From Epiperipatus broadwayi (Eukaryota > Onychophora > Udeonychophora > Euonychophora > Peripatidae), in the NCBI GenBank assembly GCA_028023455.1, contig JAQFVV010006221.1, forward strand, positions 6,493,011 to 6,557,010: DNA of 64,000 nt. The letters are read 5' to 3'. Positions 34,166 through 45,985 of this stretch are shown here, piece after piece (the stretch's first letter is position 1; every line of letters begins with the position of its first letter). Under the pieces are notes generated by a model, which had not been told where the DNA came from, did no database searches, and saw only the letters and a list, made by a program, of their open reading frames with translations. Both the position numbers and the translations under genes were made by a program.

Positions 34166-34754
34166 AAAAACATAAGCTATTAAAAAATCCATAAAAACTG
34201 CTCAACTCATTATTGGGTGTCTGATTACTTTTGTGTTTAAACATTTTTTTCTTGATATTCCGATCCACTATGTATAAATAGAATATCATAATGGCATTTT
34301 GTTTATATTACTCTCATTTCTCTCGCTCACTAGTATCCTCATAACATTGATATATGGTACTACATTTTTGAATGTATGTATTTTCTAAAACAGGCTAAAA
34401 AGGTTGTATTTGCTACAAGTCAACATCTATTAAGAACCAATTATTATACATTTTTATTTAAATGTAGTTTTTCAAAGATTTTATATCAAATCATATGTAT
34501 TAAAATACAATATAAAGATATATATATTTGTATGTGGTAATTTGACCTTTATTATTACTATCCTTATATGCTTATAATAGGATGGTAACAACATATATTG
34601 GTTTAAGTAAAATTTCAGTCTAAGTATGGAGGTCGCAAGTGTATAATGGTTATTTCTAAGTGTAAATAGCTTAAAGAGAAAGTCAAGATAAATGGAGTAA
34701 AATGTAGTTAAGGAAGATAGGATAGAGTGTGTTTTTAATGGAGTTGCAAGAGAT

Positions 34755-35363
34755 ATGGATGAAAAAATAGGTACTGCAAAGGAGATGGTTAGCCAAAGAA
34801 TAAGTAAGATAGAGGAAGAGGTAAAGGATATAGAAGCAAAATTAAAATTGTTAGAGATGACATATGAGCAGATAAATGAATTATTGAATAGGAATGACAA
34901 GAAAGTCCAGAAAGTGAAAAAGAATGTTACAGATGAAATAGGGAAAGTAAACTATGAGACAGTATTGATAGGAGATTTGCTAATTAGAGAATGTGGAGAT
35001 ATAATTGCAAGGAAAAATAGAAACAGGTATGTAAGAATATGTTTGCCTGGAGCTAGAATAAAGAAGCAAGGGAGTAGGTATGTGTATGTTATGGTAGGAA
35101 TAAATAATTTGTCAGAGCCATCAGAGAGAGTAATGAATGAGTACGTAAAATTGATTACGAATTTGCATAAGTTTAAAGGAAGAGTAGGACTAGTTGGATT
35201 ATTACCAAGATTTGACAATAGGTATATGTTAGATAGGGCATGTTCTACAAATGAGAGATTGAAAAAATTGTGTGAGAGAAATGGTGCTATATTTGTGGAT
35301 ATGTGGGATTGTGGATTGCACTTAGCAAAACAAAGAGGTGAAGTATTAGGGAGTTTGATTTAG
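34755..35363 (+). CDS. LINE ORF1 protein: coiled coil plus SGNH-hydrolase-like domain
   Basis: An intact frame of 202 codons. Residues 5-56 are a charged coiled coil (KIEEEVKDIEAKLKLLEM). Residues 68-190 fit an SGNH/esterase-like fold used by ORF1 of some LINE clades: GD at 73-74 for block I (with L in place of the usual Ser), VMVGINNL at 112-119, and VDMWD at 181-185 near the end. The usual nucleophile Ser after GD is replaced by Leu, so hydrolase activity is doubtful in this copy. ORF1 proteins bind element RNA and help form the RNP. The frame is shorter than the family may have had; the start is the first Met of the coiled coil. Confidence 0.65.
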   Translation: MDEKIGTAKEMVSQRISKIEEEVKDIEAKLKLLEMTYEQINELLNRNDKKVQKVKKNVTDEIGKVNYETVLIGDLLIRECGDIIARKNRNRYVRICLPGARIKKQGSRYVYVMVGINNLSEPSERVMNEYVKLITNLHKFKGRVGLVGLLPRFDNRYMLDRACSTNERLKKLCERNGAIFVDMWDCGLHLAKQRGEVLGSLI

Positions 35364-35677
35364 GAAACTTATAAAGGGGGTTGGGGTTTTGAATTGCAGT
35401 GTTATCAGAAAGAAGAAGAATGGATGGGGATGGAAGAAATAAACAAAGGGTAGCTGATTTAGATATAAATGTAAATGTGGAGAGGGAATCTATCTGTAAA
35501 ATTAGAAGTAAACAAGTTATTTATAAATGTAATGGAGAATAAAGAGTCAAAATAATTTTAAGAAAGAAGAAATTGTTAAAATTGGATATTTGAATATGCA
35601 AGCTGGTAGGAGACCAGAAAAGTAATAGGAATTAAAACAAAGCAGTTAAAAATAAAGAGCTTGAGATACTAGCAGTA

Positions 35678-36270
35678 GTGGAAACACATCTACGAGAAGA
35701 AGAAGAAGAACCTATACTGGAAGACTTGGTATGGCCAGGGATAAATAGAAAAGAAAAAAGAGGAAGTGGTATAAGAGTTATGTCAAAAAAATATTTAAAT
35801 ACTGTTAAATGTCAAAAACATTTGTGGTTTGAGATTAGGTTAGGAAGACAAGAATGGATGGTGGCTATAATAGCCACTGGAGATAGTCAAATTATAATGG
35901 AGTGGAACAATAGCATATATGAATTCTTAGTTAAGGATATACAGAGTTTCAAAGAAAAGGGGGAGAGAATAATGGTTATAGGGGATATGAATGGGCATAT
36001 TGAAGAAATTGATTATGTAGATAAGCTTTCGAATAATTTTTGTCAGAGAGTGAATTTGAGCATTGGAAATTTGTCAAATATTTGTGAGGGACAATGCACA
36101 TAGTCTACAAATAATATATTTCACACAATAGATTATGAATTAGTGGAGAAAGAGGGAATGAGTAAAGTACAGAAAATTAAAGTGGTTGATAATGAAGAGA
36201 GAGTATGTAATAGTGATCATAATTTCTTTATAATAGAAATGGTTAATAATGTGAAGGAAAATAATAATAA
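35678..36270 (+). pseudogene. LINE APE-type endonuclease
   Basis: The frame from 35678 (141 codons) and the continuation past its stop at 36101-36103 give an AP-endonuclease-like domain, which nicks target DNA to prime reverse transcription. Visible motifs are LAVVETHL (the E-T-H element), GSGIRVMSKK, IMVIGDMNGHIEEID (GD-x-N catalytic element), HTIDYELV and NSDHNFFIIEM (final SDH motif). All key catalytic pieces are recognisable, but a stop divides N and C parts. The start given is only the first Met; the domain begins near 35575. Confidence 0.75.
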
Positions 36271-37069
36271 AAGTAGAAAGGATAGTGAATGATGTGGCTG
36301 GAGAATGAATGATAAGAATAAGTTAGAAGAATATAACATAAAAGTTGAAGAAACCATGGAAGAGTTGGTTGGGGGTGAATATAAGAACTGATGTGGTAAA
36401 GTAGAAAAGGTGGCAAATAGGGTTTTAGGTGAGAATATTCAGAAGAATAAAAGTAATAGGAAAGTTAGCGTTAGTAAAACTGTAAAAGAGAGGGGAAAAG
36501 CATGCAGAGAATATAAATGTGATATTAAGAATAAAGAAAGTGAAAAAGATGGTATGTTAAATGGGAAAAGTATTTTAAAAAAATAAGTTGACTAAAATAG
36601 ATAATTATAAAGAGAGAATGAAATTGAATAGTAAATTGTTGGATATTAATAAAAGTGGAAGAATTTGGAGTAAAAAAATTTGGTAATATATTAAAAGAAG
36701 CAATGTAGAAGAGAGAGATCTAGTATTACTAGATGATGAGGGAATAGAGTGTAGCTCTAGAATAGAGTTGGAGACAATCTTAAATAAGAATGTAATGGAT
36801 ATAGAAAAGATGTTAGATATGAAGGACAGAGTGATAAACATAAAAACACATAGTAATATTAGTTTTACAGACAAGGAATTGAATGAGGTGGGGAAAAAAT
36901 TGAAAAGTGGAAAGGCAAGAAATTTGAATGCATGAGCAACACAGATGGTAATGAATTTTAGACGTAGGTCAAAATTAAACCTATTATCATGTTTTAATAA
37001 GATGGCATAGAAGAGAGATTTTTTACATAGTTGGAGCAATGCAAGAGTAAGGCTATTATTTAAAGGAAA

Positions 37070-38790
37070 GGGTAAGGTTCATAGAAAGTTAAGCAATTAT
37101 AGACCAATAGCAGTAACATCAGTGTTATATAAAGTTTTTGCATATATGGTGACTGGAAGAGTCGCAAAATGGATGGAAGAAAATAATATAGTGGGAGAAA
37201 TGCAAATGCAAGGAGATTTTCGATTGGATAGGTGTATAGGAGATAGTTTATTTGTAGTTACACAACTTATAGATATGAGTAGAAATACAAGTAAATAATT
37301 ATATATGGTTTTTATAGATATAGAGAAAACATGATAGAATAAATAGAAATAGATTATGGATAAGTTTAGTAAATTTGGGAATGGATGGAGCTTTAGTGGA
37401 TATTATTAAGAAATTATATGAAAATAATTATTATACATATCAGTTAGGAAATATAGAACCAGAAAAAGTTAAAAATAGGGTGGGACTAAGGCAAGGATGT
37501 CCTATGTCATTTATTTTGTTTTTGTTGTATTTGAGAGAAATGGAGAGAGCAATAGAAAGACTAGGAAGAGGGGTAGAGATATTTGTGCACAGAAAGAAAG
37601 GGAAGATATGGAAATTATGCTGAGGACATGCGCAAGAATGGATAAAGAGATGGGGATTAAATTTAGTGAAGAAAAATCAAATATAATGATGGTTAATACT
37701 GGGGAAAGAGAAGATGAAGAATTTTTATTTGGGGATATAAAGTTAAGTATGGTGAATATATATAACTATTTGAGAATTGTCTTAAGTAATCAGAGAAATT
37801 GCTTGGATGAATGGGAGAAAAAATTGATTAATGAAGCAAAAAAAGGGACTGATAAAGAAATTAACAGTGTTTTCATATAATAAATATGATGTAGCTAGAA
37901 TTGTATGGAAAGAGAGGCAATAGCATAGTTAACATATGGTAATGATGCATTATTTGTTAGTAAAGGTGTATTAGATTACTTAGAAAAAGTAAAATAAGAA
38001 ATATGAAGACAGGCATTAGATGCAGATGTATGGACAGTGAAGAAGGCTATTCAAGGAAAAATGGTATGGTCAAATTTTTATATGAGAGATGCAAAAAGTA
38101 GTTCAGTAGGTTGCAATTTATGGATAATAAGAGAATAGCCAAAATAATATTTAATTGGGTTACAAGTAAAGGACAGATGGGTGAGAAAGATAGAACAGTA
38201 TGCAGAAGATTTGGATAAAGAATTTATGTCAGTATACTTATACAAAAGTTGGGAAGATTGTGTTAGGAGAATTCTTGAGTGTTGTAGTGGCAGGGAATGG
38301 GATTAAAGAATAGATGCATTAATAAAGAATAGGGAGTTGGAGAGATGGAGAACTAGTATGGAGAGTAAAAAGGATTTAAATATACATAGAAGTAAACAGA
38401 GTATTGGATGGGAGTTAATTTATGACAATAGCAAGAAAAGTAGTTTACTGTTCAAGGCTCGAACGGGATTTTTAGCAACAAAGGAATATACACATAATTG
38501 GAGAAATGTGGATGATTTAGTCTGCAAGTTGTGCAAGGAAGGCATAGACAATATTAGACATTGTATTGAATGTAAATGTCTGAAAGCAGAAAGGGTACAA
38601 ATAATGAAGTTGTGGAAGAGTAAATATAAACAAAGTGATTATATAGAAAGGGGTTTATTGTTTTTTATGCTGGATTGGGAAAAGATAAAAGTAATTTAGA
38701 TATAAAAGCCATGGAGTTAACAAAGATTATGTTGTACAAATGGGATAGAGCAGAATAGAGAAGAACATGGGAAAAACTTAGGGTGGGGAA
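37070..38790 (+). pseudogene. LINE reverse transcriptase and C-terminal tail
   Basis: Broken frames spell out an RT: NYRPIAVTSVLYKVFAYMV, FVVTQLIDMSRN, MVFIDIEK (first catalytic Asp), then 37375-37623 with MGMDGALVDIIKKLYE and GLRQGCPMSFILFLLYLREM. The FADD box is damaged (LRTCARMDKEM follows in another frame). The thumb has KFSEEKSNIMMVN. The tail 38337-38699 repeats FKARTGFLATKEYTHNW and a C-x2-C...H-x3-C cluster (CKLCKEGIDNIRHCIEC). The damaged catalytic box and several stops make it inactive. Confidence 0.78.
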
Positions 38791-38890
38791 TGGAAAGAGA
38801 AGGTAAAATGGCTAATGAGTTTATCTGGGCACAGTGGCTGAGAGATCTTCTGACTCCATATAAGGAGAAGTCACAATACATCATATCACT

Positions 38891-39975
38891 TGAGTAAGAG
38901 TCTCATTAGCATCAGTAATTATTGATATCAGAAAGAACTAATACATATTAAACAATTGAATCAACAGTTAATACCAATTATAACATTAATTAAAGAACGT
39001 TAGTAATTGTGCAGCGTTGATAGTAATCAAGCAATATCAATAAAACAGCATTTACTTTTATATGAAGCATGTAAAGGAGAACGTAAGGAAATATAGAAAG
39101 AGATATAATTTCTTAGTAGTGTAATACAGAAAGGCCAATTCTAGTTAATCATTTTATGAGGGTTTTTTTAGTTTTTTTTTTGTTTGGCTTCATGTAATTA
39201 TAAATTAGGCATAGAGGTTTTACTGAAAATATTTTGTAAGGGTATCATTAATGTTTTTATCTAACTATTAAGATTCCAGGGAAGTGGAAGCTGTTGGAAG
39301 GACAAAAAGATTGGAGAAGGTGATTTGGTTTGTAATATAAGGACAGCTAATGATGATATTTTAAAAGTTATTAAATATGTAAAACTATAGTTTTAAGTTT
39401 TCTTTTATTTCTGATAGGTTCATTTATTGCTTTTAGTAATCTTGAAAAGAATTTTTTATTATATTTTTTAAGTGTCATATTTATTTAATTTTATGCTATA
39501 TTGTTCAACTTTGTATTGAAATTAAATGAGGTTTCATTTCAAATAATATAATTTGATAATAAATAGCAAGTATATTGCTGATGGTAGTAGAAACTTAATA
39601 ACTTTTTAAACATTTATCAGTTTGAAATGATTGATCATCCAGACATTTAATTTCATCCTTGCTATTTTTATATACATTTGATCAAAGCACACATCCTTAA
39701 CATATTCATTAAGAAAACAACAAAATAATTTTAATGATATATCTTATTAAAATCTAGATTATAAAAGAATATTTTATTTCTAAAAGTTATTTTGAATAAA
39801 AGTTGAATGCTGATATTTTTGATAACTTTATAATTTGTTATCCCTAAAGGAATAATCAGGTTTCCACTCCTTGAATTCCAGAAATTTAAATATATATACT
39901 GTATTTCACATTTTAAAGTAGAAATTAATTGTAAATAAATATTTGTATTGTATTTATGTGCACAGATATAATCTT
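38891..39975. other. Non-coding stretch
   Basis: Nothing recognised. Confidence 0.5.
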
Positions 39976-39982
39976 CTACTAC

Positions 39983-40080
39983 ATTGTTTTTAAATACAAG
40001 ATTAGGTAATTATAATAAGCCACAGGAAAGTTTTTAAATACAAGATTAGGTAGTTATAATAAGCCACTGGAAGGGGAGAA
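39983..40080. repeat. Tandem duplication of about 48 bp
   Basis: TTTTTAAATACAAGATTAGG followed by TAATAAGCCAC occurs twice in direct succession with two differences. Confidence 0.85.
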
Positions 40081-40254
40081 ACTGCCTTTAGTATTCAGAC
40101 AAATTAATGTAGAACATGATTGTAATAAATAAAGAAGTTAGAATATAAATAATAGAATGAAAAATCATTGTAGAGAGCTAAATTGTGTAAAATTTTGAAG
40201 TGATGTGAGGATGTATTTTTAATCTATCTTTTTTTAAAAAAATACACATATAAA

Positions 40255-40330
40255 TTAATCTTAATAATAGAAAAAAAATCAAGTCATACATCACATGACT
40301 TAATTTAATAAGCTTGTAATTATAAACTGT
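40255..40330. repeat. Partial copy of palindromic repeat family Q
   Basis: AAATCAAGTCATACATCACA and GACTTAATTTAATAAGCTTG recur at about 41975-42025. The inverse wording GTCATGTGATCTATGACT ends the copies at 44440-44805 and 60268-60490. Confidence 0.65.
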
Positions 40331-40789
40331 TGTGTATTTAACTATGAAGCCAAATGCCAACAATTATTATAAAGTTATTAACTACAAGAAAACAATTTAA
40401 TAAAGATTAGACAATATTTATTTACAAATATATACACATTACTATATACACATAGTTAACCAACTCAGTATTGTTTACAGCATTGCTTAATTTACAGCAT
40501 AGTCAGTTGAGTCTTTAGTTTTAAGTTCTAAACCCTCATTGCTAATATCACCACAGACTAAGCTGCACTTCCACTCTGCTATTGGTGGACCTAAGTGAAT
40601 AAAGTTTATATTCACAGTTCCTCTATACACAATCCTATTTGGGCTTTATCAGGCATACACAAATAATATAAGACTGGTGTGTCTGTTTAGTTTCCTATCT
40701 GGCTGTTTTTCACCTACAGAGACACAGACTCTGGCAACATATTCCTTGATGCAGAAAAGTTGGTACCCTTTTCCCTTACCTTTTTTTTT

Positions 40790-40954
40790 CTAGGTTAATT
40801 TCCGAAACAGTAACCACAACAGCATTATGATGAGTAACAAAAAGCTGACGCAAAGACCCTTGCTCTTTTCAGCACACACTATTTGTACTTTTTTTTCTCC
40901 TGCTTCATATCCATTAATATCATTATTAACATTCCAATAGGGTAACGGCAAAAT
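40790..40954 (-). other. Small open frame with a predicted membrane segment
   Basis: Between stops, the minus strand encodes about 54 residues with GYEAGEKKVQIVCAEKSKG followed by a strongly hydrophobic stretch, LCVSFLLLIIMLLWLLF, and a short basic end RKLT before the stop at 40790-40792. This is the layout of a C-terminal single-pass membrane anchor. Its N-terminal half runs into the minisatellite at 40935-41065, which speaks for a repeat-embedded chance frame; a last exon of a membrane or envelope protein is the alternative. No family recognised. Confidence 0.22.
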
Positions 40955-41065
40955 TCATTAGACGAAAACAATAGGGTAGCAGCAATCCATTAATTATTTC
41001 AATAGAGTAGCAGCAATCTATTAGACTAATTATTTCAATAGGGTAGCAGCAATCCATTAGACTAA
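40935..41065. repeat. Minisatellite, about four units of 30-36 bp
   Basis: Units share CAATAGGGTAGCAGCAATCC and ATTAGACTAATTATTTC with small changes; the first unit is the most diverged (GGTAACGGCAAAATTCATTA). Confidence 0.85.
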
Positions 41066-41610
41066 TGTATCTTTACAATGATTATTATCTGGCATTTAAT
41101 TTGCATACATTCACATTCCTTTCCCTCGTAATTAGTGCTTTAGATATTTATTCCTTTGTTTGATTCATTAAAATAGCTAAATGTTTAAATTTAAACAGTA
41201 ACAGTTTTCTCTGTATTTAAAACATCCATTAAGCATATCTAGCATTATAATTCACAACTCAGTTTATCTTTCAGCAATCTTTTGTGCATTTCTTTTAACC
41301 TGCAATCTCTATCTAATTTTAAGTTTATTTTACAATCTTTCTTGTTGCTTTTAAACTTAAACTAATCTATCTAAAATAAAGTTTTCTTTATTTTTCAGCA
41401 ATCTTTTTTTCATTGCTTTTAGAATTTAAATATCATTTTACATCTAGGTTTCCTTTTAACTATTAGCAATATTTTTTATTGCTTATAAAACTTACTATCT
41501 CTATCTATTATTAAGTTTCCATTTCTATTTTTCTCTGGAGTACAAACTAGCTTTATAGCTTATATCCATGTGATTACTAAAACAATATATATTTTTTACA
41601 AAATATAACA

Positions 41611-42107
41611 TAAACTAAATAAAGAGCATGCAATAACTCTAACAAGCTTTAACGATAAATGCCATAAGAGAAAGCATTTTAAAAAATCTCTATCTAGAAC
41701 TATCTCTATCCTCAGACCAATTTCAAGCTATGGCTCTCCTCAGTGAGAAGTTAGGATATTTTAGACACTAGATCCAAAATACCAATTCAAAGCCAGCACT
41801 TATCTAATACTTTTAAATAGAAAAATCTGAAATTTTCAGACAAACTATATGTCTTCAAATCCATCTATCTATCTTAAATAGCTATATGGAACTGAGAAAT
41901 CTTCAGCCATACCATACATTAATAGCCGTAGCAATATAATATTGTTTAAGACTTAAAAGCAAAAAAATAATAATAGAGAAAAATCAAGTCATACATCATG
42001 TGACTTAATTTAATAAGCTTGTAATTATAAACTAAATAAAGAGCATGCATTTATCGTTAAAGCTTGTTTGAGCTATTGTACATTCTTTATTTAGTTTATA
42101 AATTAAT
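41611..42107. mobile_element. Family Q element with inverted ends
   Basis: About 500 bp whose ends are inverted copies. AAACTAAATAAAGAGCATGC and AACAAGCTTTAACGATAAAT at the left recur as ATTTATCGTTAAAGCTTGTT and CTTTATTTAGTTT at the right. The inside holds GATAAATGCC, TAGACACTAGATCCAAAATA and CAAAGCCAGCAC, shared with the copies at 44440-44805, 49563-49865 and 60268-60490. No coding content. Confidence 0.72.
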
Positions 42108-42251
42108 CTTAACTATCTTATTGTAGAGCAAATATTTCTCCATTACTCTTTTACAAATGTTAAGGAATATTATAATTTCTTTCTGCTTTTTGTTTTTTTA
42201 TGCATTGATTTATATACATCTATAAAATACTTACACCTTTCTTTATATTTG

Positions 42252-42770
42252 CTTATGATTTCAACTGCCCAGCAATCTTTATCAGAGCTTTAATATTCAT
42301 ATATATATAAAACCATAAATTAATTAATACTTATTTATATATACATATTTATATATAATTATATAATACATTATGTACTATACTCTACATTATGGATTTT
42401 AATGAGTACAGATTTTTGATTGAACCTAGTAACTATACACCCTTATACATTTTTAATAATTTTATAAATAGTAAACTTTTATTCTTTTATTTTTGATTGA
42501 TTTCTTTACTTAAACTGTTTTATATTTTATATTCTACATTTTTAGGACTTTTAAATCTTTTAATAATTTAATTTATCAGTTAATTATTCCTTTATAGTTT
42601 TAATCATGCATTAATTAATTATAATATAATTATATATTTCTACTTTTTCAAAATTTATAATTCTTTTTATATAATCTTAACCCCCTCCAGTTTTTAGCAA
42701 CTTTAGCTGAAACAATTTTTAAATTCTCATATATTTTTTATATCAACTGTGTCTATGAATATTTTTTAAA
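42252..42770 (-). mobile_element. PLE 3' UTR fragment, minus orientation
   Basis: Near-collinear with 9144-9680 (3' UTR of the PLE there), ending in a weakened hammerhead-like motif at 42259-42286. It faces the plus-oriented fragment at 42785, so the two form a large imperfect palindrome. Confidence 0.68.
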
Positions 42771-42784
42771 GCTAGAAGGGCTAG

Positions 42785-43660
42785 AAAAAATAAAGAACCT
42801 ATTGTAATTAAAACTATTGATCAATTTTAAATAAAAATTTGGGTTTGAAAACCATTAATTTTATAAAAATATTCTTTATTAATTAAATAAATGTATATAA
42901 ATTGAAAATTAAAATATGACAGTTTTAAAAAAAATGGTCAGAGTGAGTTAGCTTAAAAAATATAAGACAATTTAAAAATTGTTTCACTTAAAAGTTGGAG
43001 GGAGATAAGATTATATAAAAAGAATTAACAAATTTTGAAAAAATAGAAATATATAATTATATTATAATAAATTTATGTATTATTAAAAGGTTTAGAAGTC
43101 ATATAAATGTAGAATATATATATATATAGTAAACTATAAAATAGTTTATGCAAAAGAAATAAAAAAATAAGAATAAAAGATTTAATGTTTATAAAATTAT
43201 TAAAAATGTATAAGGATATATAGTTACTACGCTCATTAAAAAATGTGTATTCTTTAAAATACTTAATGTGGGGTATTGTATATAATGTGTTGTATAATTG
43301 TGTATTAAAATTACCCCAATTCCAAAATTCAACCAGACCAGCAAAAAATAATATAAAAACACAATCAAAGGTTTCACTGCTACAAGCAGACTTCTCAGGT
43401 ATAAAGAACTACAAAAACTACACCATATATATAATATTAAACATTACCTACAAATCCATTTACTTTCCATCCACCCTTAATATTAAAAGAACTCTTAAAT
43501 AAGTATATATGTGTAGATAAATAAGTGAAAGCAGTCCACACCTAAATAATACCAAACAATATCTATCAAGATGTACTAATTGTATGTTCATGTATATGTA
43601 TTTAAATATTGTAGTTCTGATGAAGACTGCTATGCAGTTGAAACCATAAATAAATATAAA
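42785..43660 (+). mobile_element. PLE 3' UTR fragment, plus orientation
   Basis: The reverse complement of 42290-42760 over its first part, continuing to a better preserved 3' end. There GTTCTGATGAAGACTGCTA and TGCAGTTGAAACC (43615-43645) form a hammerhead-like motif with a helix II of six pairs. Only 3' non-coding PLE sequence is present. Confidence 0.68.
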
Positions 43661-43975
43661 AAAATAAATTTTATTTTTTTAGATTGCATTGTAAAGTGAT
43701 TAATGAAGGTGCAAATAGTAGATTATGTTAAGGAATATTGCCAAATGAGACATTTTATGGGTTTTTTTTTTTGTATTTTAAAAATATGGACATTTACAAA
43801 TTAATATTAAGTGACATTTAGATTTGGTATGAACTGCTAAAAAATTATTCAAGTTTCAGTTTGAAGGTTGAATTCTGTAACAATTAACTGCTTCATTGTG
43901 AGGTTTATTTAACACATGTATATAATTCTAAGACAGTTTATTATTTGCTTATACTGAATGTTACTTATATATATA

Positions 43976-44228
43976 TAAATAGAGGGATTTGAACTCAGGA
44001 TTTTTTAGTCTATTCATCCTCTATTCTATCTCAAATAATCAATTCACATGACCACATACATACGAAAAAAGTATCTTTTTTGCATGTATGGATTATTACT
44101 TGAGATAGAGTGGAGGATGAATAGATTGAAAAATCTTTTTCGCATGTATGTGGTCATATGAATTGGTTGCTTGAGATAAAATGGAGGATAAATAGACTCA
44201 AAAATCCTGAATTCAAATTTCTCTATTT
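43976..44228. mobile_element. Foldback element with about 95-bp arms
   Basis: Left arm 43976-44075 and right arm about 44129-44228 are imperfect reverse complements around a short centre. The arm wording (GATTTGAACTCAGGATTTTT, CTATTCATCC, CTATCTCAAATAATCAATTC, ACATG) parallels the flank of the hammerhead elements (GATTTGAACTCAGACTTTCA, CTATCTCATACAACTGATAC, ACATG), suggesting a related family without the ribozyme. Confidence 0.78.
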
Positions 44229-44439
44229 ACATATATATCATATATATATATATGATCTAGACTCATTATAATTTATGTTGTAAAATTATTAATACTAAAA
44301 GAAAATGTATTAAGAGAGTGTCTAGCTTTGTCAAAGTGTTACTGATATTCGAATAACCCTTGATTATGGTTACTATGTTGTCTACTTACTGAACCTATCT
44401 TTGAAAAGAACTTAACCAGGAATTTTTTTTTTTTTTTTG

Positions 44440-44805
44440 GGGGGGGGGGGTAGCAAGGCATTTCATTTAAATATAGCTATTTGAATTGGAAAGTTGGGTT
44501 TGAAGACATGTAGGTGTCTGAAAATTTTAGATTTTTCACTCAATAGATAACTTTTAGATAAGTGCTTGGCTTTGGGTTGGTATTTTTAGATCTAGTGTCT
44601 GAACCTACCCTGGCACCTCTGATGAGTGCCAAAGCACGGAACCATGGTCAGGGGTTTGGGGGGGGGTTCCTGACAGATATTTTAAGTGCTGGCTCTGGCT
44701 AAGCATTTATCACAAAGCTTGTTGAGGAATTGGCAATCCTCATTGTTTATAACTTACAAGCTTAAGAGAATAGGGTCATGTGATCTATGACTCTTATTTT
44801 GACTA
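44440..44805. mobile_element. Family Q element copy
   Basis: Shares GGTTGGTATTTTTAGATCTA, GTGTCTGAACCTACCCTGGC, ACCATGGTCAGGGGTT with a G-run, CTCTGGCTAAGCATTTA and CAAAGCTTGTTGAG with 49714-49865. It ends with AAGCTTAAGAGAATAGGGTC and ATGTGATCTATGACT. A LINE fragment begins immediately after it. Confidence 0.75.
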
Positions 44806-45475
44806 TTTATGTCAGTATACTTGTAAAAAAGATAGGATGATTGTGTTAGGAGGATTGTTGAGTGTTATAGTGGCAAAGAATGGGATAGAATAGATGTATT
44901 AATAATAAGTAGGGAGTTGGAGAGATGGAGAATTAGTTTGGAGAGTAAAAAGAGTTTAAATACATAGAGACATAAACATAGTATTGATGTGAGTTAATTT
45001 ACAATAATAGCAAGGAGAGTAGTTTACTGTTTGAGGCTCAACAGGATCATTAACAACAAGGGAATATACACACAAATGGAGAAATGTGGTTGATTTATTC
45101 TGCAAGTTATGTAAGGAAGGTATGGAAAATATTAGGCATCAGCTAATTGAATGTAAATGCTTACAAGCAGAAAGGATGTAAATAATGAAGTTGTAATAGA
45201 ATAAATATAAACAAAGTGATTATACAGAAAATGAGTTCTTGTTTTTTATGCTGGGTTTGGAAAAAGATAAGGGGGGACTAGATATAAAGTCTATAGAGTG
45301 GACAAAAATGATGTTGTGCAAATAGGATGAAGCAGGATAGAAAAGAATGTGGGAAAAACAGGATGAGAAATGAAAAAAGAAGGTGGCTAACAGATTTCTC
45401 TGGGTGTAATGGCTTAGAGATTCCTGATTTCAATAAAGGAGAAGTCATAGAACATCACATTACATCAAGAAAGTT
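44805..45475 (+). mobile_element. LINE 3' fragment (third copy of the 34690 family)
   Basis: Aligns by eye with 38225-38885: TATGTCAGTATACTTGTA, AGGATTGTTGAGTGTTATAG, GGGAGTTGGAGAGATGGAGA, TACACACAAATGGAGAAATG, the damaged zinc-knuckle region and a GGAGAAGTCATAGAACATC end. 5'-truncated and full of stops. Its 5' edge abuts a family Q element. Confidence 0.8.
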
Positions 45476-45920
45476 TATCAGTTCAATGATTACATATTAC
45501 TAATATTTTATAAATTAGATTTACACATTTAATATTCAGTTTAATATGAGTAGAATTTAATTCTATCTTGTGAAATAAGATTATTTGCTAGATTAAATAA
45601 GACTTAGTTAATATTTGATATGATTAATATCATTTGTCAGATCTGCTGATTTTATAAATCTTGGGGAAAGAAAATAAGTATGCATTAATTTTCAATTGCT
45701 AAACAGATCTAATAGTACATTGCAGTGCATGATATAATTAACAGTCAGAAAGTTTACTGTTGCAGTAGTTATGACACTATTAATTACTATTTATATATGA
45801 ATGTGTATTAATTATATTTTGATGGTAACAGGAGTGCATTATAGATAAGATTATCAGAGAAGAGTTATCATAGAAGAAATGTTTCTCAAGCATCAAATGC
45901 ATGTCATAAAAAATATTAGT
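45476..45920. other. Non-coding stretch
   Basis: Nothing recognised. Confidence 0.45.
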
Positions 45921-45924
45921 ACAA

Positions 45925-45985
45925 GAAGGTTGCCATGACAACAGATTGAAATTGTTGATTGATATTGTTAAAGTGTAAAGTGTTT
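45925..45985 (+). repeat. Dispersed repeat family P, copy 3
   Basis: GGTTGCCATGACAACAG and GAAATTGTTGATTGATATTG match the family core; the 3' half is diverged. Confidence 0.6.

Larger units (their letters stand above)
34690..38890 (+). mobile_element. Long decayed LINE: ORF1 (SGNH-like), endonuclease, RT
   Basis: A nearly full-length non-LTR retrotransposon with three readable modules in order: ORF1 (34755-35363), APE endonuclease (about 35575-36240) and reverse transcriptase with a zinc-knuckle-like tail (about 37070-38790). The 3' end near 38885 (AGGAGAAGTCACAATACATC) equals the ends of 5'-truncated copies at 5040-5875 and 44805-45475. Many stops and frameshifts separate the pieces, so it is immobile. 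Three copies in 64 kb show that the family is abundant in this genome. Confidence 0.87.

Noticed and set aside
40935-41065. CRISPR-like spaced repeat
   Set aside because: Units are contiguous, diverged minisatellite copies with no unique equal-length spacers, in an animal genome.
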